This document shows, one piece after another, positions 12,244 to 25,414 of a stretch of 64,000 nucleotides of DNA (its first letter is position 1; the number at the start of each line of letters is the position of its first letter). A program made the translations under genes and the position numbers. Under the pieces are notes generated by a model, which ran no database searches, had not been told where the DNA came from, and worked only from the letters and a program-made list of their open reading frames with translations. The stretch comes from Poa pratensis (lineage: Eukaryota; Streptophyta; Magnoliopsida; Poales; Poaceae). Where the stretch lies: contig CAMZMU010000081.1 of the NCBI GenBank assembly GCA_947311845.1, positions 3,816,701-3,880,700 on the forward strand. The letters run 5' to 3'.

Positions 12244-13170
12244 GGGTGTGTTTGGTTGAGGGGATAGAATCTAGTGGGTGAGGGCATCCCAACCACCTGG
12301 TTAGGGATAGCGAATTTTTCTGTTTGGTTTGGTGGGGTGAGAGTGGTTAGCAGCAGCCATTTTTGTGTTTGGTTCAAAGGATAAATAGTACATGGCTTGA
12401 CCTCTTGAATTATGGTGGTGAGATTACCCCTAAGAATGAAATAAACTCAATTGAATTATTGTCTTTTTATCATTTTAAGTTGATATTGAAAAATTATAAT
12501 CAAGAAATCACTCCATAAATCTGAATTTTGATGCATGTATCAGAACAAGTACACTTGTAGAATAAATATATTGTGGAGTTTCTGTGGGAAGTACTAGCTC
12601 CTGATCACTACTCTTTCCTGTAAAAATAGCTCGTGGTCGCTGGCTACTCAATTTTTTTTTTGGAAAAGTGGAAGGGAACCTAGGTGAGAAACCGGTCGTC
12701 TATCAGATCTGAAGGATCAAAAGCGGATGGAGAATCGATCCTAGTTCCCGTACATCCTCAGGCCAGCAGAGCTGCCGCCTCTCCGTTCAAGCTGAGAGAA
12801 AAAAACTTGAGAGGAGAAGAGAGAGCGCACACGAGAGGAGATGGGGGAAGGGATTATCCGGCGTCGTGGCCGCGCGCCCGCGCTAGTTCCGGCCACCGCT
12901 GACCCCAATCTAGCGCCGCCATGGTGGGAGAGAGAGAGGAGAAAATAACGAGGGAACGGAAACAGAGGAAGGTGAGCGAGCGAGTAGGCGAAGAAGTGGT
13001 TGGGCTCATCCGGCAGATTTGGGCGGACATGCTCAACCATTTTTTGAAAGAATATACCTGGAATCTGGTTGCCCTTATCCCTCTCATCGTCTAAACCAAA
13101 CGGTGGACAACCACTGAAAAAGTGGCCATCCGTAGCCATCCAGTGAATAGCCACTGAACCAAACACATCC
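12244..13170. mobile_element. Non-autonomous PIF/Harbinger-like element
   Basis: The left end GGGTGTGTTTGGTT (12244) and right end AACCAAACACATCC (to 13170) are inverted repeats with one mismatch. Both are flanked by TAA (12241-12243 and 13171-13173), the 3-bp TSD of PIF/Harbinger elements. The subterminal parts also resemble each other in inverse orientation. No transposase ORF is visible. The middle has a GC-rich patch (12740-12960) that may be captured sequence. Confidence 0.7.
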
Positions 13171-13372
13171 TAAGATCATTGATATGAATGATGGCTTGAC
13201 ACCCAAGCCACAAAAAGGTCTCAAATTAAGGAAATTATGAATTTAGGAGATGACACATAAGTAGCTTACTCACCTGGATGAAACAAGGGTCATCAACTGA
13301 TGTGGCAAGCTCCCATGAACAACAACCAAGCACTATAAAGAGGAGACCCCAACCAAGGACTAGAGACACAAC

Positions 13373-15473
13373 TGTTGGATGTATGCCCAAAAGGCAATGT
13401 ATTAATACATCTGATTCAATAATTATGATTTGTATTCTCTATGCTATAACTGCAGTGGTTTCTGAATACGTGATTCAGAGGAAAGCACACTCGCACGTGT
13501 AGAGAATATGAACACGTAAAATATACCCTAGTTTCTTTTACAGACTAATTTGTTGATTGCTTGATGACACTGCTTTCCTAGTCATGGACATTGTTATATC
13601 AGCATCAATGAGTGGCATATTATTGGATAATAATATGGCCGGGTAACCCAAGTTTTGGTATGCTAAGAGATTCTGTTAAAATATCTTTTTGTCCTTAGTT
13701 TTATCACAGTAAGGTTATTATATAACTTGTCCTGTAACCATGAGGTTATTAGGGTTATACATACTAGAAGAGTTACTTTGGTACTGTCAACACTATGGCC
13801 GTAACTGGGTAGCAAAACGGCAGTCACTGGGTGATTCGAAGGTGTGTATATATCCTAATGTTCTGAGATGGGAAATTACTCCTCGGTGATTAGAGAGATA
13901 CGCCCTGGGCCCTCTCGGTATTAAAAGGTATCCAATATGTTCTACAGACAATGCGCGGTGAAGTTACACCGTGTGGGATATCATAATACGGAAACGAGTA
14001 AAGGGCCGGTTAACGAGATAGACAAAGATGTAATGAATCAATGATTGATTCATGGTGACATCCACGGATCTATATCTCGGGCGAAGTTTTGGTATCGCGA
14101 GTAATAGGAATGATATATTAAATAACCAACAGGTTCAACAGAGTGTCTTCGCATAACGGTAGTAGTTATTCAGATCGTCCCGGGATCTGACCCTGGCCGG
14201 TGATTGGATGGGAACATCCAATTATAGCTACACGTTATCGAACATGTAGGGTGGACACGCTTAAACTAGGATTGGTTAGTTGTGTATTATGGTTGGTCTG
14301 GAACATGGAGAGAGTATCACTGACATAGTGTCTACGTGATAGATATGGTTTTATCGGAGAGATTGTTTTGTGATAGAAGTTGCTATCACGGTCGGCTTTA
14401 TTCCGAGGGTTTATATATGAAGGAAATATTTTTCCGGAGTATTTTGTCAGCGGACACTGGGTGTCCCGGATCATGTAAAAGTGTTTTATATGATAGGAAA
14501 TTAATTAAGTGAAATATTTTGTAAAAGGAAATATTCAAATAAGAATTAATTAGACAAAATATTATTAATTAAATATTAATTAAAATTTCATTTATTTAAT
14601 TGATAAATAATTATGGAAAATATTAAATTGGAGCCCACCATGGGGCTACCAAGATGGGCCCTAAGGGCCCACCAAGGTAGCCGCACCACCAAGTGGTGGT
14701 GGTGGGCCAGGGCGCCGAAGGGGGGGAGGCTCCCCCCAGCCGAAACCCTAATGGGCCCATGGGGGAAGGCGGCGGGCGGCGGTTGAGGCGATTGGGGAGG
14801 GGAGTTGGAGTCCAACTCCAACTCTTCCTTCCCAAATCGAATTGGGCTTGGGGAAGTTTCCCCTTGCCCAAGTTGACTTGGACAAGGAGAAAGCTTTCCC
14901 CTTGCCCAAGTCCCTCCACCCCTTGGTCCATCTATATAAACCCCACCCCCTCCTATTTGGAGGAGACACAAGATACAAGTTAACACAATTGACTCTCAAG
15001 TTTAGATCTCTTCTAGTTGGATTAGAGGAACTTCTAAATAGAGGCGACCTATCCGAATAGACTAGATCTAATCTCTCTCTCTCCTTCTCATGTGTTGAGA
15101 TCTCCACCTTCATATACACCAGTAGTGCTTCAAGCTTGGACGGCGAAGCCCTGCTGAACCTTTCCCGGCGTATGCGTGCAAGCTCTCGGAGGGGTGATCC
15201 ATTGTTCTCGACGGTTGACCCTCACTCTGCTGGATCAAGGTGACAAGGCGAGGAGGAGAAGGCGCCGGCATCTCTCTACCAGGCTTGGTTGAGGGAGACG
15301 GCGGCAGGCTACATCAACTACGTCATCAACACTTCTTCCGCAACTTCGGTGTTGGTAACGTATTCAATCTAGATCTTTGGATCTTCGTATTCGCATGTAT
15401 CTTCATAGTAGATCTTGGCAGTTGTTGCGTAGCTTTACGGAAAATTTTAATTTACCGTACACGCAACCCAATA
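13373..15473 (+). mobile_element. Solo LTR A (Copia, BARE-related, ends TG...TA)
   Basis: A 2.1-kb LTR starting TGTTGGATGTATGCCC and ending CACGCAACCCAATA, with the exact 5-bp duplication ACAAC on both sides (13368-13372 and 15474-15478). A TATA box (CTATATAAACCC, about 14932-14943) and a transcribed leader follow a GC-rich block. No primer-binding site follows and no second LTR exists nearby, so it is a solo LTR, the normal product of LTR-LTR recombination. It shares its ends and its promoter region with solo LTR B. Confidence 0.88.
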
Positions 15474-15801
15474 ACAACATCATACCAATGAGAAAGGACC
15501 ACCATCTCTGCTAGACTAGGATGAAGAAGAGAAAGCTAGAAGAAGTCTTACACTACAATAAACATATTATTTTGAACTTGTAAATAACAAGTTTTAGAAG
15601 CCCACAAGGTAGGAGAAGAGGGAAGAAGTAGTTTAGAAGGAAAAAAAAGAGGTTTTGCCCTTGCGTTAGGTCAGACTGAACTCAGAAAAATAGAACCAAA
15701 ATCATAGGTACAATATGTTCTGCTAGTAAATATGAGGTTGAGAATAGAGAGTTGAGGAAAGTATAGCATATGTTCAAGATGCGCCTCAACATCCCCTCTT
15801 A
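15474..15801. other. Short unassigned stretch
   Basis: AT-rich sequence between solo LTR A and a MITE. No feature seen. Confidence 0.4.
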
Positions 15802-16974
15802 GAGCCTCTTTGGATTAAAGAATTTTTAGGGGAAATTTGGAGGATTCCATTCCATAGGACTTTTTCCTAAGGAAACCTTTGGATCAAAGTAATGACACCT
15901 CCAAAATTCTCATAGATTGTATTGCTACCATGGTTTTAAAGGTGTCGCCTTAGCGTCGCCTAGTCGACGCTTAAGCGTCAGGGCGCCCGGAGATGGCAAG
16001 GCGTCCTGCTCGCCTTAGTTACCTGTCTAAGGCGTCCAGATTGGACGTACGAGGCGTCCAAGTCGTCGCCATAGCGGGGAAGGCGTCGCTCTGCTCGATT
16101 TTGGACGCCTTCGACCTCGCTGGGCAGCTCTAGCGGGAAACGGAGTGGGAAACAGAAATTGGGCATGATGGGAAGGAAATTGGGGGGCAAATTGGGGGGG
16201 GGGGGGATAGAAGGGAGAGAGAGTGCGGAGCCCACCCGTGACCAAATCGATCTGAGAGAGAGAGGAGCTCTCTCCTCTCAGGTGGCCATCTCCTCCTCCG
16301 CCAGATCTTGTCATCCTCGGCCAGCTTCCGCTCTCCTCCGCTGGCCTCTCCTTCTCCAGCCATGCTTCTGGGCCTCTCGTCCCCTGGCGCAGCCCTCTCT
16401 CTCCCCCATGGTCTCTTTCCACTCAGCCTGTGGTGCCCTGTTCTTCTCTATCTCTGTTCTGCTTGTGGTGCCCCGTGTTGTAGTGGTGTTGTACTGATGT
16501 GTTGCCTGCTTTACTGCTTGTGGTGCTCGTGGCTCTGATATAGTATAGGTTAGCTTGCCTGCTTGTGGTGCTGTAGTGTTGTGCTTGCCTACTTGCCTGC
16601 TTGTCCCCATGATCCAATTAAAATAGTTAACTGTTGGAATTAGGAGGTTAGCCTCGCCTCGCCTTAAAATTAACTAAGGCGTCGCCTCGCCTTACGCCTT
16701 AAGCGCCTAGGAGTTGAGCCCCCCCCCCCCCCCCCTCCGCCTTAAAAACCATGATTGCTACACCCCAATCCTGTAGAAATTTCAAACTAGCCTATCGTTT
16801 GCTTTCATTCGCGTAGGGTGGAGACACTTTTCCTATGTTTTCCTGTGTTCAATCCAAATGACAATTCTCGCAGTTTTCCTCTATTTTTTAATCCTTTGTT
16901 TTACACATGCAATCTTGTCAATTTCTGACGTTTTTCTCATCTTGCATTTCCTTATCATGTCATCCAAAGAAGCC
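15802..16974. mobile_element. MITE split by a hAT-like insertion
   Basis: The left end GAGCCTCTTTGGATTAAAG and right end ATCCAAAGAAGCC are inverted repeats of a type common in grass MITEs. The arms hold related GGAATTT and TTTCCTA motifs. Removing the 825-bp insert (15929-16753) and one copy of its target site leaves an element of about 340 bp. The TSD of the outer element was not clear. Confidence 0.55.
15929..16753. mobile_element. Non-autonomous hAT-like element with 8-bp TSD
   Basis: It begins CATGGTTTTAAAGG and ends CCTTAAAAACCATG, a near-perfect inverted repeat, and is flanked by the exact 8-bp duplication ATTGCTAC (15921-15928 and 16754-16761), the TSD length of hAT elements. The subterminal DNA is built from GGCGTCGCC and CGCCTTA variants. 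A C-tract of about 17 bases lies at 16719-16735. No transposase was found. Confidence 0.75.
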
Positions 16975-17442
16975 GTAGTAGTTGAGCTTGCACTCAGAAG
17001 AAAACAGTGTCACCGTTTGGATTATCTGTCGTATGCTCTGGCGATCTCGTGGTATGGCTCAATCACGCCTATGATAGGTAGATGATGATGGTGTAGATGA
17101 ATGCCCTGTTCGGCTCACCCCATTTCCCCTATTTACTTGGTGGGGATTAGGGTTACATGGTGCCGAACAGGTTTCGTGATGGATGCATGTACGATAAATC
17201 CTAACAAGATAATGTAGATCTGATATGGGTCGGTTTACATCGAGTATCCCAAAGAATCTGTGTTCGGCAATCTTGGCATGGCTTGTACTCTAAAATGGTG
17301 CATCCGGTTCCCCGCCTGGGGTTCTAACCCTTGTGATGGTCACCGTATGATGAGTAGGCCATTTTTTCTTGTGTGGGCCTAGCCGGGTCCCATGTCCTCT
17401 TCAATAGCCCCAGAGTACTTCGTGATCGTAGAAAGGCACCGC
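16975..17442. other. Unassigned stretch with a small inverted repeat
   Basis: No gene seen. It contains a 67-bp structure with perfect 10-bp inverted ends, CCTGTTCGGC (17105-17114) and GCCGAACAGG (17162-17171), which could be a very short MITE or a hairpin. Confidence 0.4.
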
Positions 17443-19000
17443 CTTGCTGTTAGATGTATGCCCAAAAGGCAATAGGAATGACATATGTTTCATATATTCT
17501 GCTTCATGATTCTATGTTATAACTGTTGTGGCTCCTGAATATGTGATTCAGAGGAAAACTCGCATGCACGTGTAGAGACATGAACATAATAAAGTATACC
17601 CTAGTCTTGCTTTTAGACGAATTCGTTGATTGCTTGATGACCGTGTTTTCCTGGTCTAGGACATTGTTTATGTCAGCATCAATGAGTAGCATATTGTTGG
17701 TGGAAACAATATGGCTGTGTAGACCCAAATCGTTAATATGTTAAGAGATTCCAAACTGTCTTTTGTTCTTAGTGACATATCGCAGTAAGGTTATTATATG
17801 ACATGTCCTTAGACCATGAGGTTATTAGGGATGTGCATATTGGAAGAGTTACTTTGGTACTGTCAACCATCGCGGCCGTAACAAGGTGATCATAACGGCA
17901 GTCACTGGGTAATTACAAAGGTGTGCATATATCCTAATGTTACAAGATGGGAAATTACTCCTCCGTCAAAAGAGAGATACTTACAGGGCCCACTCAGTAT
18001 GTATGATATCCAATATGTTTTGCAGACAATGCTTGATGAAGTTACATCGTGTGGGATATCGGATTACGGGAACGAGAAAAAGGAAACTTGCCGGTTACCG
18101 AGATAGACAAAGATATAGTGCATCAAGGATTGATTCATGGAAATATCAGGAATACTTAATCTCGGGTATGTTGAGTATCGTGAGTAATGGAATTGATATA
18201 TTAATAGCCAAGAGGTTCAACAGAGTGTTCTTCGTATAACAAGAGGTGGTCATTCAGGTCGTCCATGGGCTCTGACCCTGATCATTTGATCGGATAAGTA
18301 CTTGTGATCATAGCCAATTGTTATTCAAACCTGTAGGGGTCACACGCTTAAGTCAGGTCTAGTTAGTTGTGTTTTATGGTTGGTCTGAATAAGGAAGGAG
18401 TATCATCGGAATGGTCTTTCCGCGTGGTAGATAATATCTTTATCAAGAGAGAACAAACAGGCAGACATTGAATGTCTCGGGGTGATAGAAGTTTCTATCA
18501 CCATCGGCTTTATTCCGAGGGTTTATATAAGAGGGAAATATTTATCTGGAGAGTTTTGTCGACGGACACTAGGTGTCCCAGATCATGTAAATATGTTTAT
18601 ATGATAATTAATTAATTTCGGGAAATTTTGTAAAAGGAAATATTCAATTAGGAATTAGTTAGACAAAATATAAATAAAAGAAATATTTGGAAAATATTAT
18701 TTAAGAAAATAAATATGGAGCCCACCATGAGGGGCTGCCAAGTGGGCCCTATTGGCCCACTAGGGGGCCCACTTGGCAGTCGCACCTCCCAGGAGGAGAG
18801 TGTGGGCCAAGGCGCTTGGGGGGAGCCTCCTCCCTTAGCCGAAACCCTCATAGGCCTGGGACCCATGGAGGGAACCGACTTGGGGTGGGACCCCACACGC
18901 TAGGTCGGTGCGGCCAGGTGGGGCCCAGCCCCTAGGGCCGGCGGCGGTGGAGGGGGAGGATTTTCCCCTCCTCCAAGCACCCCTCCCCCTAAGGCCTCCT

Positions 19001-20824
19001 TGTTGGAGATATGCCCTAGAGGCAAATAAATAATAAGATTTATTGCATTATCTCTTTAAGTTTATAAATAGTTTTATACCATGCTATAACTGTATTAATC
19101 GGAATTGTTAATACACGTGTGGTATGTAAACAAACCAGAGTCCCTAGTTAAGCCTCTAGATAAACTAGTCCATCAGTCAATGGATGATCGTGATTTCCCG
19201 ATCATGTTGCATTAACAGTTGATGGTGGAGTCATTTTATTGGGAGAATAATTTGATGGACATTACCCAAAGTATTGCAGTTAGGATCGTATCAGATAGTT
19301 CAACACTGCAATAGGATTATAACGTGGTAGCTTATTCCTTAGACCGTGAGATTACATCAAGTCGCTGCTTCTGAAAGATACGGCTGATCGCACCTAACGT
19401 CATGTCTCATACGCACGACAATAAGGGACACTTTCGGGTATTGGAAGGAAGTAGTCGGGGCGAGTGATCAAGAGCGGGATTTGTTCATCCGTGTGATGGA
19501 TTGATATGCTGGGCCCACTCGGTGAGATTATATCTGTAAAGCTGCGCAGCATATGACTAGGTCATTGAGATATAATTTCATGGGAACGAGTAAAGCAACC
19601 TTGTCGGTAACGAGATAAAACACAACATCGGATGTTGACGATCGTATCTCGGACAAGGAAGTATCAACGAACAAAGGGAATGACCATATCATGTTAACGG
19701 TTCAAAGATGATTCAAGGATGATTTATTCTAGAATGCACGGGGACCGTCATAGTCATCCAGGGCTCCCTGACGGTCATTGGCGGGAGGGTCTCGACCATG
19801 TCCGGAGTATTCTCGAACCGAGGGTAACACACTTAAGGTCTTGACGACGCTAGGAGAACGTTTTGGAAACATCGGAGTGGCTTAGGTATAGAGATAGGAG
19901 GTTTCGGAAAGGTTCCGGCAAGAACGAAGAGTTCCGGGGAAGACCGGAAGAGTTCCGGGAGACCGAAGTGTTCGGAGTGATCCGGAAATTGTTTCGGAGT
20001 CACGGGAGATTAAATAGTATGTAAATATATTAATTATGGAATTATATATATTTATATTAATTTAATATTAAATAAAAGGAGAAAAAAGGGGCTGCTCACC
20101 TTAGATGGGCCTTGAGGCCCAAGAGGGGAGCTTCCCCCCACAAGAGGGGTGCGGCTGGGCCAAGGGGGCCAGCCGGCCACCATGGGGTGCGGCTGGGCCC
20201 ATGTAGGCCGGCGCACCCCCCCCCCCTTGCTCCTTTGTTTAGTCCCACATGGAGAGTTGAGGAGAGGTGCACACCCTTTTCCTCAATAAATAGGGACCCG
20301 GATTAATTGGAAAAATACACAGAAAATTCAGGAATTAATTCCGGTTGGCCCAGGCTTCTCCCTAGTCCAATTCCTCCCTCCCCATCTCTCGACGTGCGCG
20401 GTCCCAAGTCTGGACAGCGTATACGGGAGACCTATAAACCGCAGCGCACCGTTGTGCTGCGGGATTCCACCCAAAGTTCTCGCTTCCGCTATTCCGGCTG
20501 GATCGGGGAGCACGGAGGTCATCGTCAAGGTCCGTACGTGTGCGAGTACTCGGAGGTGCTGCTCTCTCACGAGTTCGGCACTAGGAGCTTCTTCATCGCC
20601 GCGTCTCCTTCTTCTTCGTCGCGCCAAGTTCTCCGCGACCTTGAGGTCGGCTACGTACGTCTTCATCGGCAACGCTTGTGCGGGAGCGTAATTCCCGCTA
20701 TCGGTCTACAAGGGTATGTTTCCGATGACTTCTCCGTTACCGCATTACTAGATAGATAGATCCTGGCTAGTTTCGGTGTTGCGATAGTTAGAAAAATTAT
20801 TGTTTTCTGCTACGAACCCCATCA
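19001..20824 (+). repeat. 5' LTR of the nested Copia element
   Basis: Starts TGTTGGAGATATGCCCTAGA and ends ACGAACCCCATCA. A run of GTTCCGGxxAAGA-like motifs lies near 19905-19990. A C-rich tract is followed by a TATA-like AATAAATAGGG near 20284-20294. Confidence 0.93.
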
Positions 20825-20825
20825 G

Positions 20826-20837
20826 TGGTATCAGAGC
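20826..20837 (+). other. Primer-binding site (initiator tRNA-Met type)
   Basis: TGGTATCAGAGC, one base after the 5' LTR, is complementary to the 3' end of initiator tRNA-Met, the usual primer of plant Copia elements. Confidence 0.9.
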
Positions 20838-21909
20838 CGATCTATGCGTAGTATTGCTGGTACGGTTAGAACACATGTTGAATGTGGGCATCGATTCTGT
20901 AATTGTTACCCTCTCGCGTGCACTTGCTAATGTTGTTGGCATTGAGTTGATGAAGCGGCCCGGACCGACCTTACGCGTACGCTTACGCGAGACTGGTTCC
21001 GCAACTAACATATGGCTTGTACCATATATGCGGCTGCGGGTGTCTGTCTCTCTCTCTTTAGACGGCATGGCATTTTCAATGGAGGGCCCTGAAAAGGGTG
21101 TAATAGAGACAATTATTTAATCGTGTTGTGGTTGTATGTTCGTAGGTAAGAAACGGTTCTTCACGAAAGCCCTAGCAGCCACGTAAAATTGCAAAAGGAT
21201 AAAAGTAGAGCGTCTAACTTTGTTTTGCAGTGGGGCTATTTTAATATGACATGGTCACGGTAAGTTTATGTTATCGGAGGCAAAGGTGGCACCGTAGACT
21301 CGGAGCACCATTGGAGGCGCGCCGTGAAGGCCGAGGCGCGACGGCCATGTCATATCGCACTTCATTACATTATTTTGATATTGTTCGTTGTGTGTTTGCA
21401 TCCTATTTGAGTGCTTATATAAAGATATACAACGGTAGCCGTAATAGGATGATCCCTAATTTAATACCAAAATTGTGTTCTGCCTTAGTGTGCACCACCA
21501 ATAAAGTTCTACGTTACGGGGTACGTTGTTCAGGGTTTCGATCCTTTTCATCTACACTCGTCTCTTCGTTCGCATACAGTGGGTGTAAGCCACGTTGCAC
21601 ACGCGAAAACACTAAGGTTAAATTGGCGAGCCTAGCATATACCAGTATATGGCCTCGGAACACGGGTGATCGAAAGATCGAGCATGAGTCGCATGATTGT
21701 TGCGATTGGTAATTCTTTGCCTACCTCTGAAGTTACGTTACCCGCCCGATCGAAGGGGGTAATTTAATGGATTGGGATCGTGTAATCACTAAGACAGTTT
21801 TTAGGGATAATTCTCTTAGTGGAGTGTGTTTGATAATATGATTATTAAAGTAAACTCAAATATTATAAACTTAGCCTTACCTAGTCTTTGCAAATTATCT
21901 TTGTAGATC

Positions 21910-22704
21910 ATGCCTTATCCTAAGGAAGAAAGTCTTGAGTTCAACCATTTTATTAGAAAAGGAAATCTCCGGAACGATGGATCCAACTTCATGACGTGGT
22001 ACAGAAACCTGAAAGACGTCCTCTACCAGAACGACATTTCTTACGTGATAGGAGAATTGTTAGGAGATAAACCAGGAGACTCCGCAAGTGCAGAGGCGAA
22101 AGAGGATTTTCGTCAGCGTCGTGAGGTCTGGAGAAGTGTTCAGATCACGATGTATGTCTGCATGGATCATGAGCTGAAAAATGAGTTTCGCCATATGGAA
22201 CCCGCTGTGATGATAGGTGCTCTTAAAGTTCGGTTCTTGAACCGAATGAAGCAAGAGCAGTACAAGCAGCTGGACAAGTTTCTTTCACTCAAGATGGAAG
22301 AACATACCTGCTTGGAGACACATTTGTGTAAGATGTTTGACATTCACGATGATCTCACAAACACATGCGATTACTGGATGGCGGATACTTTTGCAATACA
22401 GGCGGTGTTGCGTTCTCTACCTCCTAGCTATGAGGAGCTTGTCGATGAGTATATACTTAAGAGTGATTTCCTCCTCTTCAATGATTTCCTGGTCGAAATC
22501 AAAGATGTGGAGGTGGAACCCATCGAAGGAGAAATAGATGACACGCAAGGTATATTTGATATACAAAGTTATAATTGTTATTTCTTACACTTGTTGATAT
22601 TAAAGTATTTGATACTTATGTCTGTTTTATTGAAACAGCACCAGAATATAACAGAAAATTGCAGAGTTCGACATGATGTGCGGAATGATGGCAAGGCAAA
22701 GTAG
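21910..22704 (+). CDS. Copia GAG-like protein (UBN2-type)
   Basis: A 264-residue ORF begins at the ATG after a leader of about 1.1 kb. It has the typical Copia gag layout: NDGSNFMTWYRNLKDVL near the start (a variant of the usual F-x-G-x-N-F/Y-x-x-W block), a helical middle (EVWRSVQITMYVCMDHEL), then LDKFLSLKMEE and AVLRSLPPSYEELVDEY. GAG forms the particle that packages retrotransposon RNA. About 210 residues look conserved. The last part is hydrophobic and unlike gag, and no CCHC zinc knuckle or protease follows, so the frame probably runs into decayed or replaced sequence. It is the only intact coding sequence in this element. Confidence 0.75.
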   Translation: MPYPKEESLEFNHFIRKGNLRNDGSNFMTWYRNLKDVLYQNDISYVIGELLGDKPGDSASAEAKEDFRQRREVWRSVQITMYVCMDHELKNEFRHMEPAVMIGALKVRFLNRMKQEQYKQLDKFLSLKMEEHTCLETHLCKMFDIHDDLTNTCDYWMADTFAIQAVLRSLPPSYEELVDEYILKSDFLLFNDFLVEIKDVEVEPIEGEIDDTQGIFDIQSYNCYFLHLLILKYLILMSVLLKQHQNITENCRVRHDVRNDGKAK

Positions 22705-25402
22705 TTGATGGCCAAGGAGTTTCACGCCCATAGTTATCAAGTTTTGATTAGTAGTTTTGAATAAGAGTTTTGTAGTCGAATTTGAGAGTGATTGTAATAA
22801 GTATGTCTTATATTCGATGAGACAAGTTATTCATATTTGTAAGAGACAAGCAAGTTGTTTTTTATGAATAAAGTTTTCTTATGATCATATTTCGATTATG
22901 AATAAGTTATTCATGCATTAATCTTTTTGATAGCAAAGTGGATTTGAATGTTAAAATAAATATCCTAAGTCAATAATAAAATGCACTACCGAATTTTTAA
23001 TCATTGCAAATATTTTGGATATTTGATCTTGTGTATTTGCATGCGTGATGTCTAATGAGACATGATGATTGAAAAATATTGATAAGTCAATATGAGAAGA
23101 AATTTGATTTGAGATCATGCAAGATGATTGTTAAATTAAATTGTGTAGTGGAAATTATTATTGAAACCTTTGTTGTATGTCTAAGTAAATAATAAGTATT
23201 TACTAAAAGATACAATTATCTGAAATTATTTGATTTGATCAAGAAAGATTTTTCGGATAGAAAAGGAGGATATAAAATCAAGTCATTATAATTGGATTAT
23301 AATAGCAAGGATTTTAAAGATTTATTTTATCATGAAGGTTTGTGAAAATTCGGTTCACAAAAGGACTTGTGAAATTCGGTTCACAAAATTATGATGCATA
23401 TCAAACATGTTGATTTATGTAGACATTATAATCATACTCTATTTTGAATAAAGTATAGTCCTAAAAATTATCTCTTAATATTTTAGAAATCACGTAGAAG
23501 GTTTTTCCGTTAGAATTAGTAAACTCCCTATTTTGAAGTCTTCACCCAAAATTCGTATGAACGACAATAAGTTGTGTGTCATGGTTTATAGATTATATGA
23601 TAATACGAAACTATGTACGAAATAGTTCTTTGTAAAATATTCATAGGAATATATGTTTCATATGGTAAACACCAACAAGGGCAAAACTAGTATTGCTAAC
23701 TTGGTGATTCATTGAAAACAAGTTTCAAGAAAGGATATGAAATAAAGAAAAGCTTAAAAGGGGTAATTGACCTTACTCGATTTGTGAGAGAAATATTGTT
23801 TGGAATTTGATCCGACAACAAAACTCCACAAATGAAATGAAAAATGATGATATTTGATCATGGTGTTTTCATGCAAGGAGCTTTTTATAAATAGTAGGCA
23901 TTAAAGAATATTTTCTGTCCGGTCACAGATTAATATTTCATGATTTAATGAGCTTGTTACTAGAACAAGGGATACCTACGAAATACAAAGAAATTGGGGT
24001 GATGCCAAATTCGAATTGTGACTATAGAGTCATAAATCCAAAAGGTTGCATTCAAGATTGTATTAGTAAATGTTGCTTGAATCTTATTAAGTAAAAGGGT
24101 TACTTGATTTTTCACATGACAAGTTGTGTGAAAAGAATGAAACTGTGAGAAGGACATAAAGCTAATTTTGTCATGAAGAATGTCTTTGACAAAATCAAAA
24201 TTGTTTTGACTACATTGGATGTAGACATGCCTAAGTCTTTTGGATTTGTATTAACAAGTATAATACATCGTATTTGGAATTTTCGAATTGATACATGATC
24301 AAGGATTTCGGTTATGACCGAAATATCGAAGGAAATTATATCCGTATAATTTAAGTGGGAGTAGGACAGCTTACCGGAATAATATGTAAGTGACATATTG
24401 TTAAGTGGGAGCTTGTGGGCTACACAATATGAAATGTGTTTGACATTTTGAGTGGGAGCATTACAAGTTACACAATCTCAAATGTAATTGACATTTTGAG
24501 TGGGAGCTTAGTCAGGTGTTTATATGTAAATGACATATAATAGATAGGTACTAGGAAAATGAATTAGAAGTAATTATTGAATTACGATAAAATCATATAT
24601 GTTTAAAATGTGAGCATCTGTTTTGAATAGATCATTTTAAAGAAGTCGAGGTGTTTTTCCAGATTAGATTCTGATGTGTCAGAATAAGACGTAACGAGGA
24701 ATTGGTCCTTGTAAATCTGGATAAAGTAATCATGGTTGTAAAATATGCTGCACTTCTATGCCATGATAAGGTGGCAGCATATTAACCATATTATATACTC
24801 GAAAAGATATGATTAGTATTCTTACAAGAAGAATAAGCGCTGAGATGAATTTGTGATTCATTATTAGTGGAACCAAAAGTATCCTTCATAGTTTAAAAGA
24901 AACTAAGGATATGTGGTTATTTCAAATCTGTAAAGGATGATGAGTTTAACAAATGTTGTGTTAAAAGGATCAACCTAAATGACAGAAAGAAATAAGGATC
25001 AAGTCGTTATAGGATAAATTAAAAGGCATTAGGCTGACAATAGAATGTCAGGATCTACTTAGGTAAATATAGAAGTATAAAGATACTGCAAAAGTACATA
25101 GAGTTGGTAGAGAAAAGGTATTCTCTAAAACTGAGTGTGTTTAATGCAATTAACTGATATTGGATCAGAGTAAGCGCAGGGAAACAAAAGTCTCACTTAG
25201 TTGCCAAATATGTATATTTGTTATTAAGATAGCATGATGATATCAAATAAGGTGATATCAATGGTTTGCAAAGAACTTACGGTTATGAAAGGTTCAGGCC
25301 GAAGGAAACCTCTTCCACGAGCGAGCATTATCATAAACACTTATAAAAGATAAGGTTGTATGATTGGTATAGAAATGCAGCTAGTGTATTTGTACTCTAG
25401 TG
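22705..25402 (+). pseudogene. Degenerate or non-coding internal region replacing pol
   Basis: About 2.7 kb of AT-rich sequence without an ORF over about 95 codons. Faint Copia-like traces occur, such as TATGTAAGTGACATATT near 24385, which resembles a decayed YVDDIL reverse-transcriptase box, and repeated AGTGGGAG motifs near 24354, 24405, 24452 and 24500. No functional integrase, reverse transcriptase or RNase H can be read. Confidence 0.55.
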
Positions 25403-25414
25403 CAAGTGGGAGAC
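25402..25414 (+). promoter_or_regulatory. Polypurine tract of the nested Copia element
   Basis: GCAAGTGGGAGAC lies directly before the 3' LTR and is the expected plus-strand primer. Confidence 0.75.
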
